A DNA stretch of 7,802 nucleotides from an uncultured Lachnospiraceae bacterium (GTDB lineage: Bacteria > Bacillota > Clostridia > Lachnospirales > Lachnospiraceae), in contig CACZQX010000200.1 in NCBI GenBank assembly GCA_902783445.1, forward strand, positions 1 through 7,802, in the 5' to 3' direction. Positions within the stretch are counted from its first letter, which is position 1, and every line of letters starts with the position of its first letter. This document shows positions 1 through 6,683 of this stretch, one piece after another. Made by a program: the position numbers and the translations under genes. The notes beneath the pieces are model-generated. The model ran no database searches. It was given only the letters and a program-made list of their open reading frames with translations, and was not told the DNA's origin.

Positions 1-237
1 CTTTGCGGACTTGAAGGTACTTTGGAAGTTGTTAACGGAGCATTCAAATTTAAATTCGATCCTTCAACGGAATACAGAGCACATGATATTATTTCCGGCA
101 AGAAGTTACACGGCGAAGATATTTTCGCAAATGAAGGTCGCTTGATGAATCTTGGAAAAGATCCTATCTTCAAAGAAAGAAAAGCTCATTATACTGCAGT
201 ATGCGAGCCTACACCTTCACCTTCAAAAGAAGCTTAA
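1..237 (+). CDS. 3' end of an unrecognised protein (partial)
   Basis: The frame is open from the first base of the window, so the gene begins upstream and only its last 78 residues are seen. The TTG at 22 is in frame but has no ribosome binding site and is not a likely start. The visible part is a mixed alpha/beta-looking, charged segment with no membrane helix. It includes VVNGAFKFKFDPSTEYRAHD and GEDIFANEGRLMNLGKDP, and it ends in a short Pro/Ser-rich tail (EPTPSPSKEA). I see no catalytic motif that I can assign and do not recognise the family. It ends in three consecutive in-frame TAA codons (235-243), followed 15 bases later by a strong hairpin terminator, so it is the last gene of its transcript. 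That it is coding is well supported by the continuous frame, the codon use and the correctly placed terminator. Confidence 0.75.
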   Translation, partial: LCGLEGTLEVVNGAFKFKFDPSTEYRAHDIISGKKLHGEDIFANEGRLMNLGKDPIFKERKAHYTAVCEPTPSPSKEA

Positions 238-258
238 TAATAAAAACCAAACAAAAAT

Positions 259-300
259 AAAAGAGGAAGCCTTATCGCAAGAGACAAGGCTTCCTCTTTT
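259..300. terminator. Bidirectional rho-independent terminator between convergent genes
   Basis: A perfect 15-bp inverted repeat (AAAAGAGGAAGCCTT at 259-273, AAGGCTTCCTCTTTT at 286-300) encloses a 12-base loop. The GC-rich core is flanked by A and T runs built into the stem, so on either strand the hairpin ends in a U tract. It lies 15 bases after the last of the upstream gene's tandem stop codons and about 30 bases after the stop of the convergent phosphatase gene, so it can serve both. Confidence 0.92.
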
Positions 301-331
301 TAGTATTATAAAAGTAGGTAAATATACATGA

Positions 332-2362
332 TTAAAAGTTCTTGACAATAGTCAAGATATTCATACCGTCTTGATATTTGTATCTAACATCATCCATGGT
401 TTTCTTAACCATAAATATTCCCAAACCGCCGATATTTCGCTCGTCTGCCGATAAGGTAACATCCGGATCGACTTTTGCGAGAGGATCGAAAGGAACACCG
501 TTATCTTTAAGGCTTAAAGTAAGAGAGTTATCTTTTATGGATAATGAAATTCTAATATCTCCCACACGACCTTGGTATGCATAATGCGCAACATTGATAA
601 ATAACTCTTCAAAGGCGATGCTTATTTGAGTTGCGGTTTTCATCGGAATTTCGGCCTTTTCCATTTCGGCTTCAAGAAAGGCGCAAGCAGCAGGGTATGA
701 AGCATCTTCTGCCGTAAAGGTTTTTTCGATTATGGAGTCTTTTAAAAGATGTTTAACGTCCAAAATCAACATTGTAATATCATCGAATTGCTCTGCCTCA
801 CCGACAAACTCGTCAATATCCGCTCTTATGCCCTTAAGGGTTTGTCGAACATCATCAAGGGGATGAGAATTCATGTAATCAAGAAGTCTGTCTTCGCCGT
901 AGAGTTCTTTCTCTGCGTTGGTTGCTTCCGTTACACCGTCTGTGTAGATATAGATGCTGTCTCCCACATTCATATCGAGTTCAAACTGCTTGTATACCAT
1001 ATTTTCCATGCCTGCAAGCACAAAGCCCGGACGGCATTTCAAATACTCAAAACCTTTACCTTCAAGATTTATAAGCGGTGGGTTGTGACCTGCGTTGACA
1101 TATGTAAGTTTTCCGCTAACCAAATCAAGTACACCCATCCATGCTGTTACGAAGAGTCCCGCTTCGTTGCCGTCACAAAGAATATTGTTAACTCTTGTAA
1201 ATACTTCAGCAGGCTCAAGACCTAACTGCGTATGGTCTTTAATAAGAGTTTTTGCCGTCACCATAAAGAGGGCGGCAGGTACGCCTTTGCCGGAAACATC
1301 AGCCACAACAAATGCAATGTGCGTATCATCAATCATAAAGTAGTCATAGAAATCGCCACCAACCTCTTTTGCGGGTGCCATGGTTGCGAAAAGATCGAAT
1401 TCATCATGGTCCGGAAACGGAGGGAAAATCCTTGGCAACATATTTGCCTGAATATCCGTTGCAAGAGAAAGTTCCGCACCGATTCGTTGACCTTCTCTAA
1501 GGGATGAAACCATTTCGTTTACGGTATTTGCCACATAACCGATTTCGTCTTTTGTTTTTAGTTCAAGCGGATCTTCGGGCAGTTCACCGCTGCTTATTCG
1601 CTTCAAATATTGCTGGATTTTGGTAACGCTGTGAGTCCATTTTTGTGTAACAATAACAAATCCCAAGGCTGAAAGGGCTACAAGAAGAACGATGATAAAT
1701 ATAATGTTCTTACTTGCGTTCATAGTTCTTTCCTGAAGTTCCGACATGCTTCGGCCCACAACGACAGCGCCTATTACATTGCCTTTAACATCTTTGATTG
1801 TGTTGTAAACACAGTAGATATAGCCGCCGCTAACGTTTGCGGGACCTTTGTAAACGTTCTTTTCGTCAAGCACGTCTGCAACTTTTTTATCCATATATGT
1901 TCCGATTATGGATTCGCCGTTAGGACCTTTGGTGGTTCCGGCAATTCGGATAAAATGACCCTGCATATAGCCGGTTTCTTCATCGCCGACCCAATGAAGC
2001 CCTTCATCCGAAGTTTTCATAAATGCGTAACAAAAAGTACCTGTTTTGCTTTCAACTTCAAGGAAAGGACGGTAGTTGGCATTTGCCTCGGTACCGTCAC
2101 CAAGGACTTTATCGCCTATACAAAGAGCACCGTCTTTCAGATAGTAGTCGCAATCCACATTTCCCGTTATGGTATCTTTTAAATAATAAATATCAGATTG
2201 AAGCCTTTCGGCAAGCAGCGTTTCGATTTCGGTTTGCATGCTGTGTGTAAAAATCAGCATAATGAAAATAATAAGTGCAATACCTTCTATTACGCTGGCT
2301 AAAAGAATTTTGGAACCTATTCTTCTGAATCGAAGAAAGTCTTTGATCTTTTGTGTATTCAT
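332..2362 (-). CDS. Membrane-bound Cache/HAMP sensor PP2C (SpoIIE/RsbU-type) phosphatase with C-terminal HATPase domain
   Basis: This 676-residue signalling protein is predicted to sense an extracellular cue and dephosphorylate a serine/threonine phosphoprotein, in this family typically a STAS anti-anti-sigma factor. A first membrane helix is at about residues 19-39. An extracellular Cache-like sensor follows (about 40-217, with IIGTYMDKKVADVL and GNVIGAVVVGRS typical of single-Cache domains). The second helix is at about 219-238 and HAMP at about 239-290. The PP2C domain (about 300-536) keeps its metal-binding motifs: GGDFYDYF (D337), VADVSGKGVPAAL (D355), NAGHNPP (423-429), YTDGVTEA (D475) and FDDITML (D527, D528). 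The C-terminus (about 545-676) is an RsbW-like HATPase with an N-box (EELFINVAHYAY, 585-596), DNGVPFDP (620-627) and GGLGIFMVKK (645-654). The ATG at 2360-2362 is preceded by a weak GGGG ribosome site and a good promoter. No STAS or sigma factor partner is in the window. Family assignment is firm; ligand and target are unknown. Confidence 0.95.
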   Translation of the reverse strand: MNTQKIKDFLRFRRIGSKILLASVIEGIALIIFIMLIFTHSMQTEIETLLAERLQSDIYYLKDTITGNVDCDYYLKDGALCIGDKVLGDGTEANANYRPFLEVESKTGTFCYAFMKTSDEGLHWVGDEETGYMQGHFIRIAGTTKGPNGESIIGTYMDKKVADVLDEKNVYKGPANVSGGYIYCVYNTIKDVKGNVIGAVVVGRSMSELQERTMNASKNIIFIIVLLVALSALGFVIVTQKWTHSVTKIQQYLKRISSGELPEDPLELKTKDEIGYVANTVNEMVSSLREGQRIGAELSLATDIQANMLPRIFPPFPDHDEFDLFATMAPAKEVGGDFYDYFMIDDTHIAFVVADVSGKGVPAALFMVTAKTLIKDHTQLGLEPAEVFTRVNNILCDGNEAGLFVTAWMGVLDLVSGKLTYVNAGHNPPLINLEGKGFEYLKCRPGFVLAGMENMVYKQFELDMNVGDSIYIYTDGVTEATNAEKELYGEDRLLDYMNSHPLDDVRQTLKGIRADIDEFVGEAEQFDDITMLILDVKHLLKDSIIEKTFTAEDASYPAACAFLEAEMEKAEIPMKTATQISIAFEELFINVAHYAYQGRVGDIRISLSIKDNSLTLSLKDNGVPFDPLAKVDPDVTLSADERNIGGLGIFMVKKTMDDVRYKYQDGMNILTIVKNF

Positions 2363-2402
2363 ATACTACCCCACTTAAAACTAAATACAATTCTATGTAT
2401 CC

Positions 2403-2431
2403 ATTTTATCATTGATAAAAATATCGGGCAA
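2403..2431 (-). promoter_or_regulatory. Promoter of the sensor phosphatase gene
   Basis: On the minus strand, TTGCCC (2426-2431) and TAAAAT (2403-2408) are separated by exactly 17 bases. TG one base before the -10 adds an extended -10 element (TGATAAAAT). Transcription would start near 2396 and give a leader of about 33 bases before the ATG at 2362. A perfect dyad covers the -10 and part of the spacer. Confidence 0.75.
2404..2420. promoter_or_regulatory. Possible operator dyad overlapping the phosphatase -10
   Basis: TTTTATC-ATT-GATAAAA is a perfect inverted repeat with 7-base arms and a 3-base centre. It covers most of the -10 hexamer and the adjoining spacer of the phosphatase promoter, where a bound dimeric regulator would block RNA polymerase. 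It is AT-rich, so chance cannot be excluded, and the regulator is unknown. Confidence 0.35.
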
Positions 2432-2460
2432 GAAAAATATGGGATAAGCCGGCTTAGATG

Positions 2461-2469
2461 TGGTATCAT
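2461..2469 (+). promoter_or_regulatory. Probable extended -10 promoter of the radical SAM operon
   Basis: TGGTATCAT matches the extended -10 consensus TGnTATAAT with one mismatch. No good -35 lies 16-18 bases upstream, which is common for extended -10 promoters. Transcription would start near 2476. The leader carries AAAGGGAG at 2496-2503, five bases before the ATG, which fixes the start of the radical SAM gene. A second AAAGGAG at 2485-2491 is too far from the ATG to be used. Confidence 0.5.
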
Positions 2470-2508
2470 ATATAAAGAAATGTTAAAGGAGTTTGAAAGG
2501 GAGAAAAA

Positions 2509-3879
2509 ATGAAACCTTTAAAAAGCGTTATCAAATATGCAAAAGAAAACTTTAATGAAGTTTGGCATACAACCCTTAATCCCGAAGGACCGGGCGTTGT
2601 AAGAATTCACCTTATTCCGCCGGTTTATGACGAAGAGGAAGAGGCTATGGGGCCTTGTGTTGCCATAATAAACGGTCAGGATATTATACCGGTTAACACA
2701 TCTTGGGCAGTGCTTCTTACGGAATTTATTAAAGAAGTCAATAAATACGAAGGAAGAGAAGTAAGCGAAAAAGATGTTGAAAACATAATAAATTCAGCCT
2801 GTAAAAGAGTCAAAAAGGTATTTCATCTTTTTAGCAAAAGGCTTTTAAAAGCGGACTTGTACACAATTATGAATACCTTTAAGCAAGTAGCTTACGGTGA
2901 AGATGTTACTGAAGACATCGAATATATAAGTATGGGAGATTATGCCCCTTATATGAAGGCGCCTCACAGAATGGATCTTATGATAAGCGCTATGACAAAA
3001 GAAGGAAAATGGCATTGTAACCAGTCTTGCGTTCATTGTTATGCGGCAGGTCAGGAATTGTCGGAAGAAAAAGAGCTTTCTACAGAACAGTGGAAGGCAA
3101 TTATCGATAAATTGCGCGATATATGCGTACCGCAGATTACATTTACCGGCGGTGAGCCGACAATGCGTGAGGACTTAATCGAGCTTATAGATTATTCCCG
3201 TTGGTTTGTTACAAGACTTAACACAAACGGCATAAAGCTTAGCAAAGAATATTGTCAAAAGCTTAAAGATGCCTCTTTGGACAGTTGCCAGATTACTTTT
3301 TATTCGGCAAATGAAGATGTGCATAACAAGCTTGTGGGAGCCGACAGATACAAGGAGACTCTTGCGGGAATCGAAAATGCGGTGGCAGCAGGCCTTAACA
3401 TAAGCATCAACACGCCACTTTGTACATTAAACAAAGACTATGTGGATACTTTAAAATTTCTCAAAGAAAAAGGAATTATTTACGTTACCTGTTCGGGGCT
3501 TATAATTGCCGGTAATGCGACAAATGACGAGTCGGAAAAATTGCAGCTTTCAAAAGACGAAATAAAGAAAATTTTGAAAGAGGCCTGCGAATATGCATAT
3601 GCAAACGGTATGGAAATCAGCTTTACATCACCGGGTTGGATAGAGATGGATTTCTTTAAAGAGCTTGGAATAAACCCACCTACCTGCGGAGCATGCCTTT
3701 CAAATATGGCAATTACACCGGGAGGCAAAATAGTTCCTTGTCAAAGTTGGCTTGACGATGAGCCTTTGGGCGATATGTTAAGCGATAGCTGGGAAGATGT
3801 GTGGAACAGCGAAAAATGTGCGGAAAGAAGAGACTATTCGGCAGAAATGTTGGGCGAATGTCCCTTTAGGAGGGCGTAA
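2509..3879 (+). CDS. Radical SAM enzyme with partial SPASM-like C-terminus, candidate modifier of the downstream Cys-Ala-tailed protein
   Basis: This 456-residue cytoplasmic protein is a radical S-adenosylmethionine enzyme. The [4Fe-4S]-binding CxxxCxxC motif is C170, C174 and C177 (CNQSCVHC), and the SAM-binding GGEP motif is at 214-217 (TFTGGEPTMRED). The C-terminus has an auxiliary cluster-like pattern: C393 and C396 (PTCGAC), then GGKIVPC ending at C411, then C437 and C451. A complete SPASM domain would carry a further cysteine cluster after the last of these, but the protein stops six residues after C450-451 (CPFRRA), so the domain is partial or variant. The first 160 or so residues are an extension; about 48-110 (a beta-like VAIINGQDIIPVN followed by helices) faintly resembles the PqqD-like recognition fold of RiPP maturases. 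The start has a good ribosome site at 2496-2503. The stop codon overlaps the next ATG (TAATG), implying translational coupling. Radical SAM membership is certain. The substrate is inferred from the neighbour only; a SPASM-type peptide maturase fits best. Confidence 0.93.
   Translation: MKPLKSVIKYAKENFNEVWHTTLNPEGPGVVRIHLIPPVYDEEEEAMGPCVAIINGQDIIPVNTSWAVLLTEFIKEVNKYEGREVSEKDVENIINSACKRVKKVFHLFSKRLLKADLYTIMNTFKQVAYGEDVTEDIEYISMGDYAPYMKAPHRMDLMISAMTKEGKWHCNQSCVHCYAAGQELSEEKELSTEQWKAIIDKLRDICVPQITFTGGEPTMREDLIELIDYSRWFVTRLNTNGIKLSKEYCQKLKDASLDSCQITFYSANEDVHNKLVGADRYKETLAGIENAVAAGLNISINTPLCTLNKDYVDTLKFLKEKGIIYVTCSGLIIAGNATNDESEKLQLSKDEIKKILKEACEYAYANGMEISFTSPGWIEMDFFKELGINPPTCGACLSNMAITPGGKIVPCQSWLDDEPLGDMLSDSWEDVWNSEKCAERRDYSAEMLGECPFRRA
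3868..3873 (+). promoter_or_regulatory. Consensus ribosome binding site inside the end of the radical SAM gene
   Basis: AGGAGG lies within the Arg-Arg codons at the end of the upstream gene, five bases before the ATG at 3879. Together with the TAATG overlap it fixes the start of the second gene and suggests coupled expression of the two proteins. Confidence 0.9.
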
Positions 3880-5117
3880 TGAAAAAGATAATAATTGCAA
3901 TAATTGTAGCTTGCGCTGCGCTCTTCATTATTCCGACGGGCAAGGTTAAGGCTGCGGCACTTGATGAAATATTAAACTATGATATTACCGTGAATGTTAA
4001 AGATGATGCGACACTTGACATGTACTATCATATCGACTGGAAGGTACTTGATTCGGACAGTGATGGTCCCCTTACTTGGGTTAAGATTGGTATCCCTAAC
4101 AAACACTGTGAAAATATTCAGGCTTTAAGCGATAATATTGAAAAAATCGAATACTCGGGCTCCGGCGGAAGCTACATAGAAGTATATTTTTACGACAAAT
4201 ACTATGAAGGCGATGTGGTAAGCTTTGATTTTTATTTTAACCAGGATTACATGTATCAGGTAAACGCTTATGATGAAGGCTATACTTTGTATACATTTAC
4301 TCCGGGTTGGTTTGATGATATTGATGTAGACAATCTGACACTCAGATGGACTGCGGATAAAATAGAATCTTTTAGTCCGAGTTGTACTCAAGAATACGGA
4401 TACAATGTCTGGAACACATCTCTTCCGAAAGGGCAAAAATTCGAAGTAAATATCACTTATCCGAACGATGCATACGGCTTTGATATGTCAAAAACAATAC
4501 AGCAGGATGAAAATGACGGTAAGAGCACCGGAGAAAGGATATTTGACGGAATTGCCGTAGTAATCGGAGCGATAATCATGTTAGCTATGGTAGCCGCTTT
4601 CATATTTGCCATAGTATCCGCAATTTTCAGATTTTTCAGATCCATTTATTGGGCTGCAACGGGATTTAAGTACGGATATGACACAAAGGTTACCAGAACA
4701 AGGATTGAGTACTATGATTCTTGTCCGGGTTGCGGTGCTGCAAGAGCCGAAGGGCAAAAAACTTGTCCATATTGCGGAAGAAGCTTTGTGAAGAGCGAAG
4801 AAGTAATTGATGAGAAAAATATTAAGGCAGAGGATAAAGCAGCTCTTAACTACAAGAGAAAAGGCGAATATCGCTATTCATCCGATCCTAACGTCTTTGT
4901 TATGGTTAATACCGTAAGGGTTGCAAGGCCGGCACCTCCGAGAAGTTCTTCGGGAAGAGGCGGAGGATCCTCATGCGCTCATTCATCCTGTGCTTGCGCT
5001 TGCGCTTGTGCATGTGCCGGAGGCGGAAGAGCGGGATGTACAACAAAAGATTTTTACAATACAAATCTTAAGCTTAAACAGATTGAATTAAAAACAAAAT
5101 ACAAAAAGAAGAAATAA
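3879..5117 (+). CDS. Signal-peptide membrane protein with zinc ribbon and (Cys-Ala)x5 C-terminal tail
   Basis: This 412-residue protein has a signal peptide (about 1-25, hydrophobic core IIIAIIVACAALFII, likely cleavage after GKVKA). An extracellular, acidic and aromatic-rich, probably beta-sandwich domain follows (about 27-215), broadly like the outer part of DUF2207-type membrane proteins. A single membrane helix is at about 223-249. The remaining 160 residues should be cytoplasmic. They hold a four-cysteine zinc ribbon (C282, C285, C296, C299: CPGCG and CPYCG), a charged linker, a Pro/Ser/Gly-rich hinge (about 350-365), and a cysteine tail with C366, C371, C373, C375, C377, C379 and C387. 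Five cysteines alternate with alanine, followed by GGGRAGC, KDFY and a lysine-rich end. Outside the tail and ribbon only C12, C77 and C169 are seen. The gene overlaps the radical SAM gene by one base, so the tail is a candidate substrate; metal binding by the tail is the main alternative. No enzymatic motif is visible and the function is unknown. Confidence 0.92.
   Translation: MKKIIIAIIVACAALFIIPTGKVKAAALDEILNYDITVNVKDDATLDMYYHIDWKVLDSDSDGPLTWVKIGIPNKHCENIQALSDNIEKIEYSGSGGSYIEVYFYDKYYEGDVVSFDFYFNQDYMYQVNAYDEGYTLYTFTPGWFDDIDVDNLTLRWTADKIESFSPSCTQEYGYNVWNTSLPKGQKFEVNITYPNDAYGFDMSKTIQQDENDGKSTGERIFDGIAVVIGAIIMLAMVAAFIFAIVSAIFRFFRSIYWAATGFKYGYDTKVTRTRIEYYDSCPGCGAARAEGQKTCPYCGRSFVKSEEVIDEKNIKAEDKAALNYKRKGEYRYSSDPNVFVMVNTVRVARPAPPRSSSGRGGGSSCAHSSCACACACACAGGGRAGCTTKDFYNTNLKLKQIELKTKYKKKK
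4974..5039 (+). other. Cysteine-alanine repeat tail, candidate modification site
   Basis: Codons 366-387 of the membrane protein encode Cys-Ala-His-Ser-Ser, five Cys-Ala pairs and GGGRAGC. The cysteine codons mix TGC and TGT and the alanine codons mix GCT, GCA and GCC. The amino acid repeat is therefore not a simple DNA repeat created by slippage, which argues that selection maintains it at the protein level. Confidence 0.8.
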
Positions 5118-5119
5118 AA

Positions 5120-5147
5120 AATAGCCGGAAGTTAATTTCCGGCTATT
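5120..5147. terminator. Convergent terminator overlapping the MATE stop region
   Basis: An 11-bp perfect stem (AATAGCCGGAA at 5120-5130, TTCCGGCTATT at 5137-5147) has a 6-base loop. On the + strand it is followed by TGCTTTTT; on the - strand by TTTTATTTCTT. It begins three bases after the stop of the Cys-Ala protein. Its right arm and part of its loop are the last codons and stop codon of the MATE gene, so one hairpin ends both transcripts. Confidence 0.85.
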
Positions 5148-6526
5148 GCTTTTTCGTCTCTGGTTAATTTCTTAATCCAAGTATATTTTCTAAATTTAAA
5201 GAAAACAGGTATGCACTTAAACAGCTGATCCGACTGGATAACAAGCACCAGCCATACAATAGGCAAATTCCACCAGAAAGCACCCATAAAGGTAAGGGGC
5301 ATAACAATAAGCCATGTGCAAATCATATTCATCTTCATGGTGAAGGTTGCATCGCCGCCGCCTTGGATGATACCGAAGGAAACCGGCATTTGGTAAGCCA
5401 TTCCCAGCATAATAATTGCCTGTAATATTATGAGGCTGTCCGCAAGTGCGAGAGCATTTGGATTTAGGCTGTAAAGGCTAAGAAGCGGTCCCCTAAGGGC
5501 AAAGAGTATAAATGCAAGCACGGCTCCCAAGATTATATCAAGAATGCTTAAAGTTCTGCCGTATTGTTTAACAAGCTCGCGGTTACCCTCGCCGATTGCT
5601 TTACCTATCATTACACCGGAGCAAGAGCTCATAGCCATGGTAACAACTTTTGCGTATTGATAAAATGTTGAAGCCACGGAGTTTGCCGCCAATGCATCCG
5701 GGGATAAGTGTCCCAGTATTGCGGTTTGTACAGGAATCGAAATTCCCCATATTACCGTGGCACAAAGGTTTGGCATGTAGAGGCGGTAAAAATCTTTTCT
5801 TAAAAGCTTGCTTGATTTCATTACTTCTTTAAAATTATCCCAAAGGGCAAGCACTTTATCTTTCTTGCAATAGGCCACCATTATGATGAATTCGATAATT
5901 CTTGAAATAAGTGTGCCGATGGCGGCGCCTTTAATACCAAGCTCCGGAAATCCCAGTTTTCCAAAAATAAGCACGTAGTTAATACTGCAGTTAATAATAA
6001 GTGTTACGATTGCCGTATAGAAGGATATCTTAACAATTCCCACAGCACGCAGTGCTGCATAAAGCACACTTGTTATACAAAAGATTCCGAAGGACCAGAT
6101 TACAATCTTCATATAATCCACACCCTGGGCAATAATCGCAGCGTCGGTTGTAAAGATACTGCATAAAAGTCCGGGCATAAAAGTACCCACGATAATTAAG
6201 CAAATTGCAATAATTAAGCTGAGCTTTAAGGCATAGCCTGACAGAGTCCTGATGGGAGAAATACGTTTTTCGCCCCAATACTGAGCGGAAAGGGCAACCA
6301 AAGTATTGGCCACCGATACGCCGAATTGCTGTATCAGGAAGAAAATCTGATTTATAATGGATGCCCCGGAAAGAGCATCTTGGGAGTAACTTCCAAGCAT
6401 AATGTTATCAGCCATATTAACGGTAAATGCTATAACATTTTGCAAAGCAACAAAGCCTACGAGCCCAACAAGGGTTTTGTAAAACTTTTTGTCTTTGGAC
6501 ATAAAAGGGAGTTTTGTTGTTTCCAT
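5132..6526 (-). CDS. MATE family (multidrug and toxin extrusion) transporter
   Basis: This 464-residue polytopic membrane protein has about twelve hydrophobic segments, the usual length and layout of MATE exporters, which expel organic cations or other compounds using a Na+ or H+ gradient. Family signatures occur in both halves. The N-terminal half has NMADNIMLGSYSQDALSGAS (37-56), SAQYWGEKR (80-88) and PELGIKGAAIGTLISRI (194-210). The C-terminal half has the related LGHLSPDALAANSVAS (271-286) and SGVMIGKAIGEGN (303-315), which reflects the internal duplication of the family. The ATG at 6524-6526 follows GAGG at a spacing of six bases and lies about 75 bases below a good promoter. The last codons form one arm of the shared terminator. 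The substrate cannot be told from the sequence, and no adjacent regulator is present. It is divergent from the AEC permease gene. Confidence 0.95.
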   Translation of the reverse strand: METTKLPFMSKDKKFYKTLVGLVGFVALQNVIAFTVNMADNIMLGSYSQDALSGASIINQIFFLIQQFGVSVANTLVALSAQYWGEKRISPIRTLSGYALKLSLIIAICLIIVGTFMPGLLCSIFTTDAAIIAQGVDYMKIVIWSFGIFCITSVLYAALRAVGIVKISFYTAIVTLIINCSINYVLIFGKLGFPELGIKGAAIGTLISRIIEFIIMVAYCKKDKVLALWDNFKEVMKSSKLLRKDFYRLYMPNLCATVIWGISIPVQTAILGHLSPDALAANSVASTFYQYAKVVTMAMSSCSGVMIGKAIGEGNRELVKQYGRTLSILDIILGAVLAFILFALRGPLLSLYSLNPNALALADSLIILQAIIMLGMAYQMPVSFGIIQGGGDATFTMKMNMICTWLIVMPLTFMGAFWWNLPIVWLVLVIQSDQLFKCIPVFFKFRKYTWIKKLTRDEKAIAGN

Positions 6527-6607
6527 TCTTTACCTCAAATAAATATAAATTAAACAGAAAAAAACAAGTTTTCATTAATGGGTTTTTTAATAAAATATAC
6601 AGTTGCT

Positions 6608-6636
6608 AGTATAAGAGTTTTGCCCAAAATTGGCAA
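6608..6636 (-). promoter_or_regulatory. Promoter of the MATE gene
   Basis: On the minus strand, TTGCCA (6631-6636) and TATACT (6608-6613) are separated by 17 bases. Transcription would start near 6601 and give an AT-rich leader of about 75 bases. The -35 forms one arm of an inverted repeat (TTGCC at 6620-6624 and GGCAA at 6632-6636), a possible operator. Confidence 0.8.
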
Positions 6637-6683
6637 TAAAAACAATAAAAAAGTGTTTAAGATGCCGAAAGTGGCGATATTTC

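Noticed and set aside
749..1225. A 158-residue + strand open frame inside the phosphatase gene
   Set aside because: It lies wholly antisense to a clearly coding, motif-rich gene, has no ribosome site and encodes a cysteine/histidine-scattered sequence with no recognisable domain, so it is a shadow frame.
4125..4436. A 103-residue - strand open frame opposite the Cys-Ala-tail protein gene
   Set aside because: It is antisense to the outer domain of a well-supported gene and has no promoter or ribosome site of its own.
4974..5039. Cys-Ala codons as a DNA microsatellite or a small CRISPR-like or tandem repeat
   Set aside because: The codons alternate TGC/TGT and GCT/GCA/GCC irregularly, so the repetition is at the protein level rather than an exact nucleotide repeat.
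6541..6600. Possible leader hairpin or attenuator in the AT-rich 5' leader of the MATE gene (A-run and T-run plus palindrome CATTAATG)
   Set aside because: The pairing is almost all A-T with a long loop, which is expected by chance in such AT-rich DNA, and no riboswitch core could be recognised.
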